A stretch of DNA of 64,000 nt from Brachionus manjavacas (lineage: Eukaryota; Rotifera; Eurotatoria; Ploima; Brachionidae): NCBI GenBank assembly GCA_019054805.1, contig JAHQIY010000005.1, positions 3,207,501 through 3,271,500 of the forward strand, written 5' to 3'. Each line of letters starts with the position of its first letter. Positions within the stretch are counted from its first letter, which is position 1. Positions 53,686 through 64,000 of the stretch are shown here, piece after piece. The translations under genes and the position numbers were made by a program. The notes beneath the pieces are model-generated. The model did not search any database, was not told the DNA's origin, and worked only from the letters and a program-made list of their open reading frames with translations.

Positions 53686-56137
53686 TTGTAAAGTTGCCTT
53701 TTCAATCAAATATATTTAACAAATATTAGCTTATTTTTTTATACATTTTGAAAATGGTAAAATTAGTATTGAAATTTCTTTTGAGATATAGTTTTTTGAA
53801 ATTCATTTATAGCTTTTACTACATTTTCTGCAGTTTTAATATTTTTTCTCTTATATTATTTTTTAATTCGTTCCAGACCACCAAATTTAGATTTGGTGAT
53901 CTTTGTAGAGATTTTACCTGTATAAATTTTTAATATTTAAAAAAAAACTTAATTAAAAGATTTTATACTCATTTAATATAATCTAAAATACACGCATAAA
54001 TTATTAGATTTTGACACGACCTGGACAGGAGCAATTAAAAGCTTAAAAAAAGCTCGTTTCAAAAAATTTTCGAAATAATTTTTACAAGTTTTTTTAATTA
54101 ATTAACCTTTAAACTACATTTTTCAAAACAAATAACGTAAATTAACGTAAATTAACGTAAAATAGTAAATCCTCGTAGCAAACCAGTGCTGTATATTAAT
54201 TTTAATTCATAAAATATTATATTAAATTTTAATTTCAATTTAATTATTATAAGTAATTTTTAACAAAAATTTTTCTTTATTTTGTAAAAGAATTCAAATT
54301 TTCGATTAACTAAAAATTTAATATTTTTAAAAATCAAAAAAAAATTTAATTTGAAACCATTTTTTTTCTTTTATATAATTTACATTTTTTGACGAAAATA
54401 TGTCATAAATTACATGAATTAACTTAAATTTCAATAAGAATTGGTTTTTGTAATAATTTTTCATTTTTAATTAACAAAATTCCTTTTTGGGATTTTAATA
54501 TTTTACAATAAATTCCAATTTTCACTGCTAATGTGTTGGACAATTTTAAATAATTAATAATTATTTTAAATAATTCCAAATAATTGCCAAAAATTTCTAA
54601 AGCAGATGGTAAATTAAAATTTTTAAGGTTCTGTCAAATTCAAATACAAATTTAACAAAAATCCTTCTTTTTTAAATAAACTAAAATTAAAGATGCAACT
54701 ATTAACTAATGATGCAGCTAAGTTTGTTGCACAATATTGCAGATTAAGTTTCTTTAGTTTTTTCTGCAAATGAGTTAAAGTATTTTGAAATTCAAATTGA
54801 ATGTTGAAATTTTTATGATTTTCTAAATTTTTTTTAGTATGCCAGTTAATCAGACTTTAACATCGAATTCAAACTACAGAATGTCTAAGCTTATGTCAGT
54901 TAAATTTCTAATGCTAGTTATAACTCAGTGTTTATTTTGAAGATGTTTCATTTTTCTTTAATTTAAATTTTTTGCAATAATATTCAACCGGCATTTTTAG
55001 GTGCTATATCAATAATGAGTAAATTATCCCGAAGACAATCTCTAAAGTAACAATTTTACCAAGTAAACCGTAAGTTTTAAAATTTAAAGGGCCAAATTTC
55101 TATTTGTATTAAGAAAAAATATAAAATCCCATTTCTGCTTTACAAACTTTGCATGAAAAATTCCAAATTTAATTCGGGCCGTAAAATTTTTGATCAATAA
55201 AATTTTGGTTTGTTTTGAGTTATCTGTTTTAAAGAGGGAAAAAAAATATATTTTTAATCTTTAAAAGTTGCTATTGAATCAAAAATATATAATATTACAG
55301 CCTATTGCTTGAAATTCATGACATTTTTAATTGTATTACCAACAGTCTGATTCTATTAGTACCAGAAAATCATTTATCGGACATTACTTAAAAATATCAA
55401 GACATAAATTCGCCTTTCATCTTTTGCTAAAACCTTACTTTGCTTGGTTCAAGTTGGTTTTTGGACCATACCAAATACCCAAATATCCAAATAACAATTC
55501 AAATTTGAATTTATATTAGAAGCATTTATTCCAGAGAAATAAACTATTAATATCTAAAGAGTTTCAAAGATTTTAATTTTGGGATGAAAATCTTTAAAAT
55601 ATTGTCAAATAATTTTTATTATACCATTTGATGGTATTGTGAAATTAAAACACAAATTAAACAAAAATTCTTCCTTGTCATTAGATAAAATAAAGATATT
55701 AAAATACAATTTAAAAAATACTGCAACAAAATGAAACATACTTTTTTATCTAAAATAAAATCTTTTTTTTCATCTTTTTACTAAATCAAATCAATAATCA
55801 ATTTAAATCTTTTTTTCGTTTTTTTAATACTTGAGATAAATTATTTTAGGTAAAAAAGATCCAACCATGAATGCTGCACAATGTTGAAGTATTTTTTAAA
55901 ATTTATCAAAAAAGGAAGAATTTTGGTTCAATTTGTATTTAAATTTCACAATCTCCCATTTGAAGTGACCACCTGGTCTCAAAACAGCTAAGATCATTAA
56001 ATTCTTTGTGTAGAAATATTTAGAATTGTTTAAAGTTTATTTGAAAATTTATCATAAAAACGAAAAAAAAAATATTGAATCTTTTTTTACTTTAATTACA
56101 TTATTTTCAAATGAGTATCAAATCTGACAATTTTACA
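53686..56137. other. AT-rich DNA, no gene supported; one short tandem repeat
   Basis: A 10-bp unit TAACGTAAAT repeats about three times at 54133-54161. Frames of about 60 codons near 53748 and 55331 show no motif and no conserved look. Confidence 0.5.
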
Positions 56138-56890
56138 CTAATATTTTCTTTCTTGGAAGTTAATATTTTTAGCTATTTTTTCTCTAAAACTGTTGTATGT
56201 AGGAAGTTTGTCTACTTGCTGACTACTAGTAAATATTTCGTTATATTTTGGAGGCTCTTCTTTTTTTGATTGATAATTTTCGTCAAAATCGACATATACA
56301 AACGATAAATTTGGATTTTCGAATGCATTTGTAGCTTCGGTGTGTACTTGAGAACCGGAAGTTGAGTGGCCGATGAATCGTGACTTACAACAGTAAGTTA
56401 AACTTATTAAAGTAAAAATAATCATAACAATTGATAAACAAGGCATTCCGATTGATAACATTAATGTATAAACATTAATAGATACATCAAAATTGGTCTT
56501 GGACAAATCGGAATCATTGTTTGCCTGTCCAACTAAAGGTGTGCATTTGCACAGACAATTCTCTGTACAATTTTTACAATTCGATGTATCATTTTGTCTT
56601 TCACAGCAAGGACACTCTGAGGAAATGGTAAGCTCTTTGGTTCCTTGCACCAAAGACTTGGCTTCACTGTTTTCGATTTCACTATTTAACGCCTGGCTAT
56701 TTAAAAAACTAAATATCAAGTTTATTATTTGACCCATTCCGTTCTGATCTGAGTTTCGAAAATTTTGACTTGTTGTTACTTTTTCTGAATTGTTTGATTT
56801 AAACTTTATTATTTCGATAATAGAGGTCGAGTCTGCTCCAGCCGAATTTAATTGCCAAATTAAAATATTTACTAAAATTACCAAGTTCAT
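56138..56890 (-). CDS. Single-pass membrane protein with Cys-rich ectodomain and PPxY motif
   Basis: This single-exon gene encodes 250 residues from the ATG at 56890. A signal peptide (1-17, NLVILVNILIWQL) and a polar ectodomain lead to a compact Cys cluster at about 92-115 (CPCCERQNDTSNCKNC, ENCLCKC; nine Cys). One membrane segment follows (about 139-166, LMLSIGMPCLSIVMIIFTLI), then juxtamembrane Cys and a cytoplasmic tail with PPKY (about 213-216) and LPTY. PPxY binds WW domains such as those of Nedd4 ubiquitin ligases. This layout is shared by Shisa, WBP1 and VOPP1-type adaptors, which act in trafficking and signalling, but sequence similarity is too low to choose among them. N-glycosylation sites NDT and NCT are present. 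Confidence 0.7.
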   Translation of the reverse strand: MNLVILVNILIWQLNSAGADSTSIIEIIKFKSNNSEKVTTSQNFRNSDQNGMGQIINLIFSFLNSQALNSEIENSEAKSLVQGTKELTISSECPCCERQNDTSNCKNCTENCLCKCTPLVGQANNDSDLSKTNFDVSINVYTLMLSIGMPCLSIVMIIFTLISLTYCCKSRFIGHSTSGSQVHTEATNAFENPNLSFVYVDFDENYQSKKEEPPKYNEIFTSSQQVDKLPTYNSFREKIAKNINFQERKY

Positions 56891-59141
56891 TTTTGAATCG
56901 ATAGTATATTAATTTTGGTTATGTAACTTAAAATATTTTCATATTTTTAATATTTAAAAAAGAATGAGAATTAGATTATCTAAAAAAGGTAATTTTTTAT
57001 TTAAATGATATTTAAATATAGCAAAGGTACATAATTAAGCATCTTTTTATAGAATGTTAATGATATTTATTTTGGTCATATAAAATATTACTAAATAAAA
57101 AAGATTGAATAGGGGAGTGATTTTGAAATGTAAAATTAAAAAAAAAAACAACGAGATAATTTCAGGTAATAAAAGAATAAATGACATGGACCTTGAATAA
57201 ATCTTGCTATAAATAATTTTTTTCTTAGAAATAATTGAATATTCCTTTTCACTATCCAGCTTGAGATTTTGTCGATTTTAATTACATTTAAAAAAAAGGA
57301 ATAAGTTAAAAAAAATTTTATTTCAGTTTTTTTAATGTTAACATACAAATGAAGTTAAAATAAAATGTTTCCCCTTTCCAGTGTTATAATTTATCTAAGT
57401 AAGTTTCATTAAACGAATTTTTATCTTTTAAGAGTTTAATTTTCACATTTGAAAATAAGTTAATTTGCTGATACAAAAAAAAATAGATGATAAAATTTTA
57501 CACCCGAGGTTTAAATTTCTAAAAAAACTCAGTTAGAGACAAAATTTTTAGTAGACTTTCCAATTTTTTACTCAAAATGCAATTTAAGAAAAAAATGCGA
57601 TTAGATGTCTTCGAAACCATCAAATTCACTCTTAATCAAATAGAACTTGTAAAAATTTATTCTAGTTTCAACAAATTTTAAAATAAATTATTTGAAAAAT
57701 CTCAAAAAAACCTTTGAAATCCAATATTTGAATTAAGGTTTTATTATTTTTTTAATTCAACGTTCAAATAAAAAATTATCCTTGCCTTGTAATAAAATAA
57801 ATATACCATCTTAAAACTTTAATTTTTTTTGAAATTTGAATTCAATGGTTCTTAACTAGACTAATTGAATTTGAAAATTGCCTTCTAAATGACACAAACC
57901 ACAAAATTACTTCACACTAAACTTAATAGTCTGGATTTTAATCGAGATTGAAAAAATATTTTATTAGAATTTTTATCGAAATCTATGCTAATATTCAATT
58001 CAACCCGAAAATACGGTTCTAAGGTTTTAACTTAAAAATTGCAATAGATCTACTTTTTCTAATATTAATTTTTTTAAATATTTAAGATCACAGTTTTAGA
58101 GTAGAAAATTACAATTTTTTTTTATTTGATAAAAGATCTTGTTCGAAACTTATGCAACATAGTATTTTATTTTGTTTGCCACAAACTTCTCTATCTTACA
58201 TAACCGGCCAAAATTTGAAAAAAATTAAAATATTTTTGTGATGTATGGATTAGAATTTATGTGATATTTGCTAGAACTAGTTTAAGCTCATGAATGTGAG
58301 TAAAAAAAAGTCGCCAAAAAGTACCAATTCTTTGAAAAAAGTTAAATTGTTTCTATTTTATAGAAAAAAAAACTCAGTAGAAACTTTGTTAAAGTTCTTA
58401 CCAAGTTGTTGAAATTCTTAAATTGTAATTTACTAATTAGACCAAAATTATATCGTTTTGTTTTCAACTTAAATTAAATTTTTATGCATCTATAAATAAT
58501 TCGAACACAAATTTTAATTTAAAATTATGATGGAGCAGAACAAATAGACCGACCAGCGTTTGTTTGAGTAGACACACACTAAGATTTAAATTTGAATTTT
58601 TATCATATTAATTGTTTTAATTTGCCCCATAAAAATCTAATCACAAATTTGTATTGAAATTAAATTCAAATCTAAGAGGTACATTAGAATGTTGAATATA
58701 AAAAAAAACTTGTCTTCTTTAAATTATTTTAATTATGAATTTAAATTTAATTGAAACAATAATTCTAAAACAATATGTATCATATTTTTTAATCGCTTAA
58801 TTCGAAATAAAAATAAAAACTTTGTTGGTTTAACAATTTTAATGAAAATACTTAAATCGTTGTCCAAGTATTAAAAAAACTGATATAGAAATTACTTTGC
58901 TATAAATAAATTATTTAAAATTAGTCAACTCTTTTGAAACAAAAATAAATGACAGCCTATAGCTCTGTATCTAATTTTAACCTAGACTTTGATCAAATTT
59001 TATTTCAAAAACCTTAAAAAGTAAAAACCTTACATTGAAATAAAAATAAAATTTTTAAAGTAAACGATTTAAAAAAAAGTGTCGAGACGGTCACATATTG
59101 AATCTTTGTTGGACCAGTAGCCAAAAAAAACGAAATTAAAA
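56891..59141. other. AT-rich DNA, no gene supported
   Basis: No bounded repeat or gene signals seen on either strand. Confidence 0.5.
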
Positions 59142-59330
59142 TCATTTTTGATGCCCAGATTTTGGACAGACGCTCTGAAGCATCTGTATTTTTGCTCTTC
59201 GGTTACTTAACTGCTGCTGGTCAGAGCCAATTGACTTATCTAGTGATAAAGAAAGGATGTCGCAAAGAAAATTGAATAAATCAGTAATTATAGTTTTACA
59301 GGCCTTGAAATACTGCTTATGAAAAAACAT
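59142..59330 (-). CDS. Possible small protein or exon (62 aa)
   Basis: An ATG-started frame whose base composition is less AT-rich than its flanks. The first 35 residues could form amphipathic helices (FKACKTIITDLFNFLCDILS) and the end is basic with two Cys. No family recognised. It might be a complete microprotein, or one exon of a gene whose other exons I cannot identify. Support is modest. Confidence 0.3.
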   Translation of the reverse strand: MFFHKQYFKACKTIITDLFNFLCDILSLSLDKSIGSDQQQLSNRRAKIQMLQSVCPKSGHQK

Positions 59331-59782
59331 TTTGGTGAATATTTATGAGGATATGAAAATAATTTATAGTTCAATCTTAAAAAGTCCATATAGTTCATAG
59401 CAACAGCAGTATTGATTTAGTGGGAGATTTTTAACCCTACTTCATCGAAGAATCGAAAATATAGGACAAAAGATACGACAAGAAAAACTATGAATGTATG
59501 TGAGCAACAAATCGTTAACTTTCACTAATTAAGAAGAGAAGTAAATTTAATAAAAATTAAAATTTGATCAAATTCTTTATTTAATAAAAGTAAGAGAATT
59601 TTTTGAAAATATTAACTAAGCTTTTAAAAAAAAATTGAATAATCAAATAAACTAAAAAAATTTGGAAAATTTTTTTTGTAGCACGGAAATTAAGAATATG
59701 TAATTATTATTTAAATTTAAATTTTCGACTTTTGATAATTAGTTCTGAGTGTCTTAAATTTATAACTAGAAATTAAAACATA

Positions 59783-60013
59783 ATGATAGGTCAAAAAAGT
59801 ATATGTAGACTAAAATCTAAAAGTGAATTAGATTTTCGGTACAGTATTATATATGCGCTGAGAGATGCTCAAGAAATTTTAAGAGCACTTAAAAGAAAAA
59901 TAATTTCGAGCGCAGGTATTAATACAAAAATTTTGATATTTCAAACTCTACCCAATTACGATCATTATTCATCATTATTCTGCTTAATGAAATATATTCT
60001 ACCGAAATTGTAG
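59783..60013 (+). CDS. Possible small protein or exon (76 aa)
   Basis: An ATG-started frame with mixed composition, including a helical stretch YALRDAQEILRALKRKI. No signal peptide, membrane segment or known motif. It stands alone. Chance cannot be excluded, although the first 50 residues look more protein-like than other short frames nearby. Confidence 0.25.
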   Translation: MIGQKSICRLKSKSELDFRYSIIYALRDAQEILRALKRKIISSAGINTKILIFQTLPNYDHYSSLFCLMKYILPKL

Positions 60014-60959
60014 TACAAAAATCCACCAGAGCTTTTTGATCAAATAAACGGGGGACTTTTGTGAATTTTTATCAAATAAAAATCTATCTGCAAAATGACT
60101 TATTAATTTATTGTGAATTCTGATTCCTTAAAACCAAAAGCATAAAAAAATTTAAAATAAATATTTTTCAGAAAACTTCGACAATAAGTTAATCCTTTTT
60201 TTATCAAAGTTTATTTTAAATTTCAAACCGACATTTTTTATTCTCCAATGCTGGAATTTAAAGCAAGTTCTATATGAATAACTTTATTTGAATAAGTTTA
60301 TTGTAGTTCTAGTCGCACGGCGCTCATAAATTTCGAGAGTTCTCTGATTTAAATTTCAATTTTGACTAGCTAAATAACTCTTATATTACAAAATTTTTGA
60401 TATTAATCCTCACTTTTGTTGTAACTTTTAAACTTTTAATAAATATTTACACTAAATTTTTTGAGTTCTATATACTTAAAAAAATAAAATAAAATATTAA
60501 ATATATTTTGTCAAAATTTATTTTTTAATCGCAAGAGAAATTTAAACTAGACTAGAAGTATAAAATCAGTTTATTAAAACAAAGTTACGATGGCCAGATG
60601 TTTGTTTAAATTGGCGTGACAAAAACATTTATATTTTAGCATATGTGAACCGGGTTATTTTACAAAACAATAAGTTATGTTTGATTTAGCTATTTTAATC
60701 TTAACTATACGTCTAAATCTAATTTCCACATATGAACACTTAAAATTTTGCAATATATTTAATTTTGACCTAATTGAGGCTAAATTTTTGAATAAAATTT
60801 TAATTTTAATTCAATTATGAGAAATCTAGTGAATTTGGATGATGCTCATTTTGCTAAGTATGTCACCTATTGAACTAAACTTTTAACTTTCGTTTCGGTT
60901 GCTTGGTTTTATCATTTAGCATTTTTATAATTGTTGTTTTAGATTTTTTTACTAGGAAA
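60014..60959. other. AT-rich DNA, upstream of the TLC-domain gene
   Basis: No gene supported. 5' sequences of the next gene lie at its right edge. Confidence 0.45.
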
Positions 60960-62547
60960 ATGTCACAGTATAAATCGATTGGATTCTCGTATCAAGAATG
61001 GTTATTTTATACTTTGTCCTCGGTCATATTCTTCTTCTTCTATAATTTGATATGTGCGCATTCACTTAGCAAATTTGAATTCCTGAGAACCCATTGGAAC
61101 TTCTGGAGATTTAAGAACACGCTTATTTCATGGAGCCACGCCGCTATAGCCTCAATTTTATTTGCTTTCAAGTGATTAGAGTTTTTGAATGAAAATTGTC
61201 AAAATTTAAATAATTAAATTTATTTTTCAAGTGTTTATCAGATGCCAGATCTTCTGGATGATATGATTAACGTAAGCAGTAAATTTTCCTATATAGCAAT
61301 TTGTGTTTCAAAAGGTAAATTCAATTAACTTAATTTTTTTGACTCATAATTTTGGAATATTAAATAGGCTTTAAAAAAAAATTATTTTTTCCATTTTCAA
61401 AATTTAATAGGTAACTATGAATAAATGAAAAAAAATATATTTATTCAGCTAAGTATTTAGCCTCTAGACATTTAAGTTTAGAAAACTTTTGGATATAAAG
61501 GAAACAAGTTTATTATTTCTGCGATTTAAAATAGATCCACTAATGCTATATTTTTGATTTTCTCAATAAAACAGTCAATTAAAATTTTTAGAATTTTTTT
61601 GCACTGAATTTTCCATGCTTACCTGTAGCAAAAGTAAAATTTTAATTTTGATCTTTACAAAATTATGTGCACTTAAATTTTATATTTCACTGAACATGAA
61701 TTTTGTCAGGAATAAAATTAAGCACGAGTAGATTTTTTTACTAATTTTAATTAGTAAAAATAAAATCGCTCAAATACCTTTTTTTAATATTTTTTTAATA
61801 TAAGTTATTATAAGTTAATTCAATAAAAATGGAAAACATAATTACTCTTCCACGATGTTTAAAGCTAAAAATTGTTTTAAGGATATTTTATTTATGATGC
61901 GATTGATATAATATATTCAAACAAAAAGCTATCGACGCAATCTAAAGAAGTACTTTTGCACCACGGATTGGTATGTTTTAAAAAAATTACTTGTCAACTT
62001 TTTATTTAGTTCTTGTCTCCTTTTAGAATTTTCCATGGCAACCAAGTTTTAAAACTGATGCCATTTTAGTTCCACTCTCATTTTTTGTTTTACCTTTATT
62101 TCATCTAGAATTTTAAATTAAAGTGAACTAAATTTTAATTTTTTTTCAAAGATTATTTTCATATTTTCAATAACATTGTCTTTGAACCGATATGTTGGTT
62201 ACACGACTGCTGCCATATCAATTGAGTTTAACACTGTGTTTTTGCATCTGAGATTTATGTCTGTTTTTTGCAATATAGATAAGAATTCTTTAAAATTTCG
62301 ACTATTGAGTATTTTAAACCTAGTTACTTTTGTTATTTTCCGATTGTTAACTCTTTGTTGGATGACAAGATGGATAATATTAAACCGATCATTAATTCCG
62401 CCAGTATGGTTTACCATAGGCTCGCTAGGCCTGGTTGTAATGATGACAATTAACATATTTTTACTAAAACGTTTAGTTCAAAGCGATTTTAGTAAAGAGA
62501 AAAGAATCATGAACGGCTCTGAATCAACAATTAAAAAATCAAATTAA
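60960..62547 (+). CDS. TLC-domain membrane protein, TLCD1/2-like (four exons)
   Basis: Exons 60960-61171, 61232-61314, 61882-61970 and 62152-62547, introns GT-AG and in phase, give 259 residues (human TLCD1 and TLCD2 are about 250-265). The order of blocks fits the family: WRFKNTLISWSHAAIASILF, then YQMPDLLDDMINVSSKFSYI, GYFIYDAIDII, EVLLHHGL, then NRYVGYTTAAISIEFNTVFL and HLRFM. The FxYD and HH-G elements are the hallmarks of TLC domains. Six or so membrane helices are expected. TLCD1/2 limit the content of polyunsaturated phospholipids and keep plasma membranes less fluid. The start ATG at 60960 is the first in frame after an upstream stop. The third intron (61971-62151) is less certain in its exact acceptor. 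Confidence 0.85.
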
Positions 62548-62781
62548 CATTTGAAGTTAAATTTCACAATTTATCAAATCAAATTTTCAAATTTTTTATG
62601 GAATAAAATAAATTTGATAAAAAAAATATTTTTTTAAAGAATTTAATTTAAAACTAAAAAAATTTAAAGTGACTTTGTCTTATTGTATGAGAACACTTTA
62701 TTTTAAATATTTAATTTGAGTATCATTTATTTAGATAATAAAAAAGATAAACTATTCCAATCAACATCTTCAAAATCTGAA

Positions 62782-64000
62782 ATGTCTTCGTCCGAGAGCG
62801 AAATATGCCAATTTTACAAAAATAAGTCTATTTTCATAACTGGTGCTACTGGTTTTCTGGGAAAAGCTTTAGTCGAAAAATTGCTACGCAGTTGTCATGA
62901 CGTGAACGCCATCTACATACTTATACGTCACAAAAAAGGCAAAACACCTAGTCAACGTTTAGACGAATTCCTAGATTGCAAAGTAATTAGAAAAATAAAT
63001 CAACTTCAATTAACTCATTTAAATGCACATTCTTGGAATTAGGTGTTCGAAAAAGTAAATGAGACTTTTCCGGGTTATAGAAAAAAATTGATAGCTATCG
63101 AGGGTGATTTAGTTGAACCCTTTCTCGGTATATCTGAAACAGACCGAGAGATTTTAAAAAAAAATGTCAACGTGGTATTTCATTCAGCAGCCACGGTTCG
63201 ATTCGACGAACCTTTGAAGTATTTTAATTTAATAAATTGAATAATTATCAAGCTAATGATTTATAATAAAAAAAAGAATAGCCATCAACATGAACATTTT
63301 TGGTACCAAAAAAGTGATAGATTTGTGCAGACAAATGGAAAATTTAAAAGTAGTTAAAATTTTTTATTTCAAGCTAAAATTAAACTTTAATTTAAAAGGT
63401 ATTTGTTCATGTGAGCACAGCTTATGCGAATTGTGAGCGTTCCCGAGTGACCGAAGAGGTGTACCCACCACCAGTTCAGCCAGAAAAAATACTCGAAGCG
63501 GCAGAATGGATGGACGATGGACTGCTGAACCTAATCACTCCGTCAATTATTAAAAACAAGCCTAACACATACACATATACAAAATCAATTGCTGAATCTT
63601 TGGTCATTAAGGAGTGCAAAGAGATACCATGCTGCATAGTTCGTCCTTCTATTATTGGATGCTCGTGGAAAGAGCCGATGCCTGGTTGGATTGACAATTT
63701 TAATGGTCCGACTGCCTTGTTTCCCGCATCGGGTACAGGAGTCTTGAGAACCATGCTTGGTCATTTGGACGCTGTGGCTGATTTGGTGCCTGTCGATGTT
63801 GTTGTTAACAATCTTCTTGCATCAGGGTGGTTTAGAGGAGTTGAAAAGACCAAAAAAATACTTGTTTTTCATTGCACATCTGGAAATAGAAACAAACTAA
63901 CATGGGGAATGATGGAAGATTATGGAGTAAATTGTTTTTTTAAAACACCTTATGAAAAAGTATTTATTGTTCCTAATCCGCATTTTACTTCGCACAAGTA
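62782..64000 (+). CDS. Fatty acyl-CoA reductase, FAR1/2 type (partial, runs off the window)
   Basis: Exons 62782-62982, 63043-63218, 63277-63349 and 63399 to beyond 64000, all GT-AG and in phase, give the first 350 residues. A Rossmann NADPH site TGATGFLG (20-27) opens the NAD_binding_4 domain; VFHSAATVRFDEPLK, FVHVSTAYANC and the catalytic YTYTK (Y208, K212) follow, then CCIVRPSIIGCSWKEPMPGW and the start of the C-terminal FAR_C part (PNPHFTS). The enzyme reduces long-chain acyl-CoA to fatty alcohol with two NADPH, feeding wax and ether-lipid synthesis, usually at peroxisomes. The C-terminal domain and membrane anchor lie outside. The start ATG gives the usual distance to the nucleotide site. 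The TLC-domain gene upstream is on the same strand, 235 bp away. Confidence 0.93.

Noticed and set aside
53748-53933. Plus-strand frame of 61 codons
   Set aside because: Phe/Leu/Ser-rich translation of AT-rich DNA with no sign of conservation or splice structure.
1-64000. CRISPR array, operon or other prokaryotic system
   Set aside because: Introns, tRNA introns, LINE/SINE elements and animal gene families show nuclear DNA of an animal; no regularly spaced repeats were seen.

Overview
This is an AT-rich (roughly three-quarters A+T by eye) animal nuclear contig with small genes and very short introns (mostly 44-60 nt, GT-AG). An innexin, a fatty acyl-CoA reductase, UBIAD1-, TXNDC9-, TLCD- and ABCG-type genes, an achaete-scute-like bHLH gene and a class A GPCR place it in the Metazoa, and the innexin is most typical of protostomes. 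Base composition, compact introns and transposon mix would suit a monogonont rotifer such as Brachionus; that is inference, not proof. Starts are placed at the first plausible ATG and introns were worked out by hand. Every multi-exon model given here closes in frame across all its junctions.

Layout. 1-11 kb: gene-poor, with a decayed mariner-type transposase, the single-exon bHLH gene (5.7-6.2 kb), a SINE, a small inverted-repeat element, a LINE remnant and the first of three intron-containing tRNA-Leu(CAA) genes. 11-24 kb: the gene-rich part, with a Lys/Ser/Glu-rich probable nuclear protein, a LINE 3' end, a five-exon WD40 gene convergent (5 bp apart) with an unknown membrane protein gene, a type II membrane glycosyltransferase-like gene, an innexin and a UBIAD1-like prenyltransferase. 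24-44 kb: accessory DNA, with a hAT-like element, a MULE derivative, two LINE fragments that share a 3' hairpin, and a 1.8-kb direct duplication (26,607-28,430 and 38,115-39,940) carrying tRNA-Leu plus a GPCR. One GPCR copy is intact; the other is broken by a one-base deletion. 44-51 kb: TXNDC9, then a transposon cluster (MULE with a SWIM zinc-finger fragment, a piggyBac-like element, a SINE), then a nine-exon ABCG half-transporter. 51-60 kb: sparse, with a terminal-inverted-repeat element and a single-pass PPxY-motif protein. 60.9-64 kb: a TLC-domain gene (TLCD1/2 type) followed on the same strand by a fatty acyl-CoA reductase that runs off the window; both act in lipid metabolism.

The genes do not form one pathway. 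The least-described material is the set of elements whose terminal inverted repeats are built from iterated short motifs (AGATAA at 31.4 and 45.2 kb, TGACAAA at 53.0 kb). Two of them have perfect 10-bp target-site duplications. Next in interest are the near-identical GPCR/tRNA duplication and the uncharacterised glycosyltransferase-like and Lys/Ser/Glu-rich proteins.
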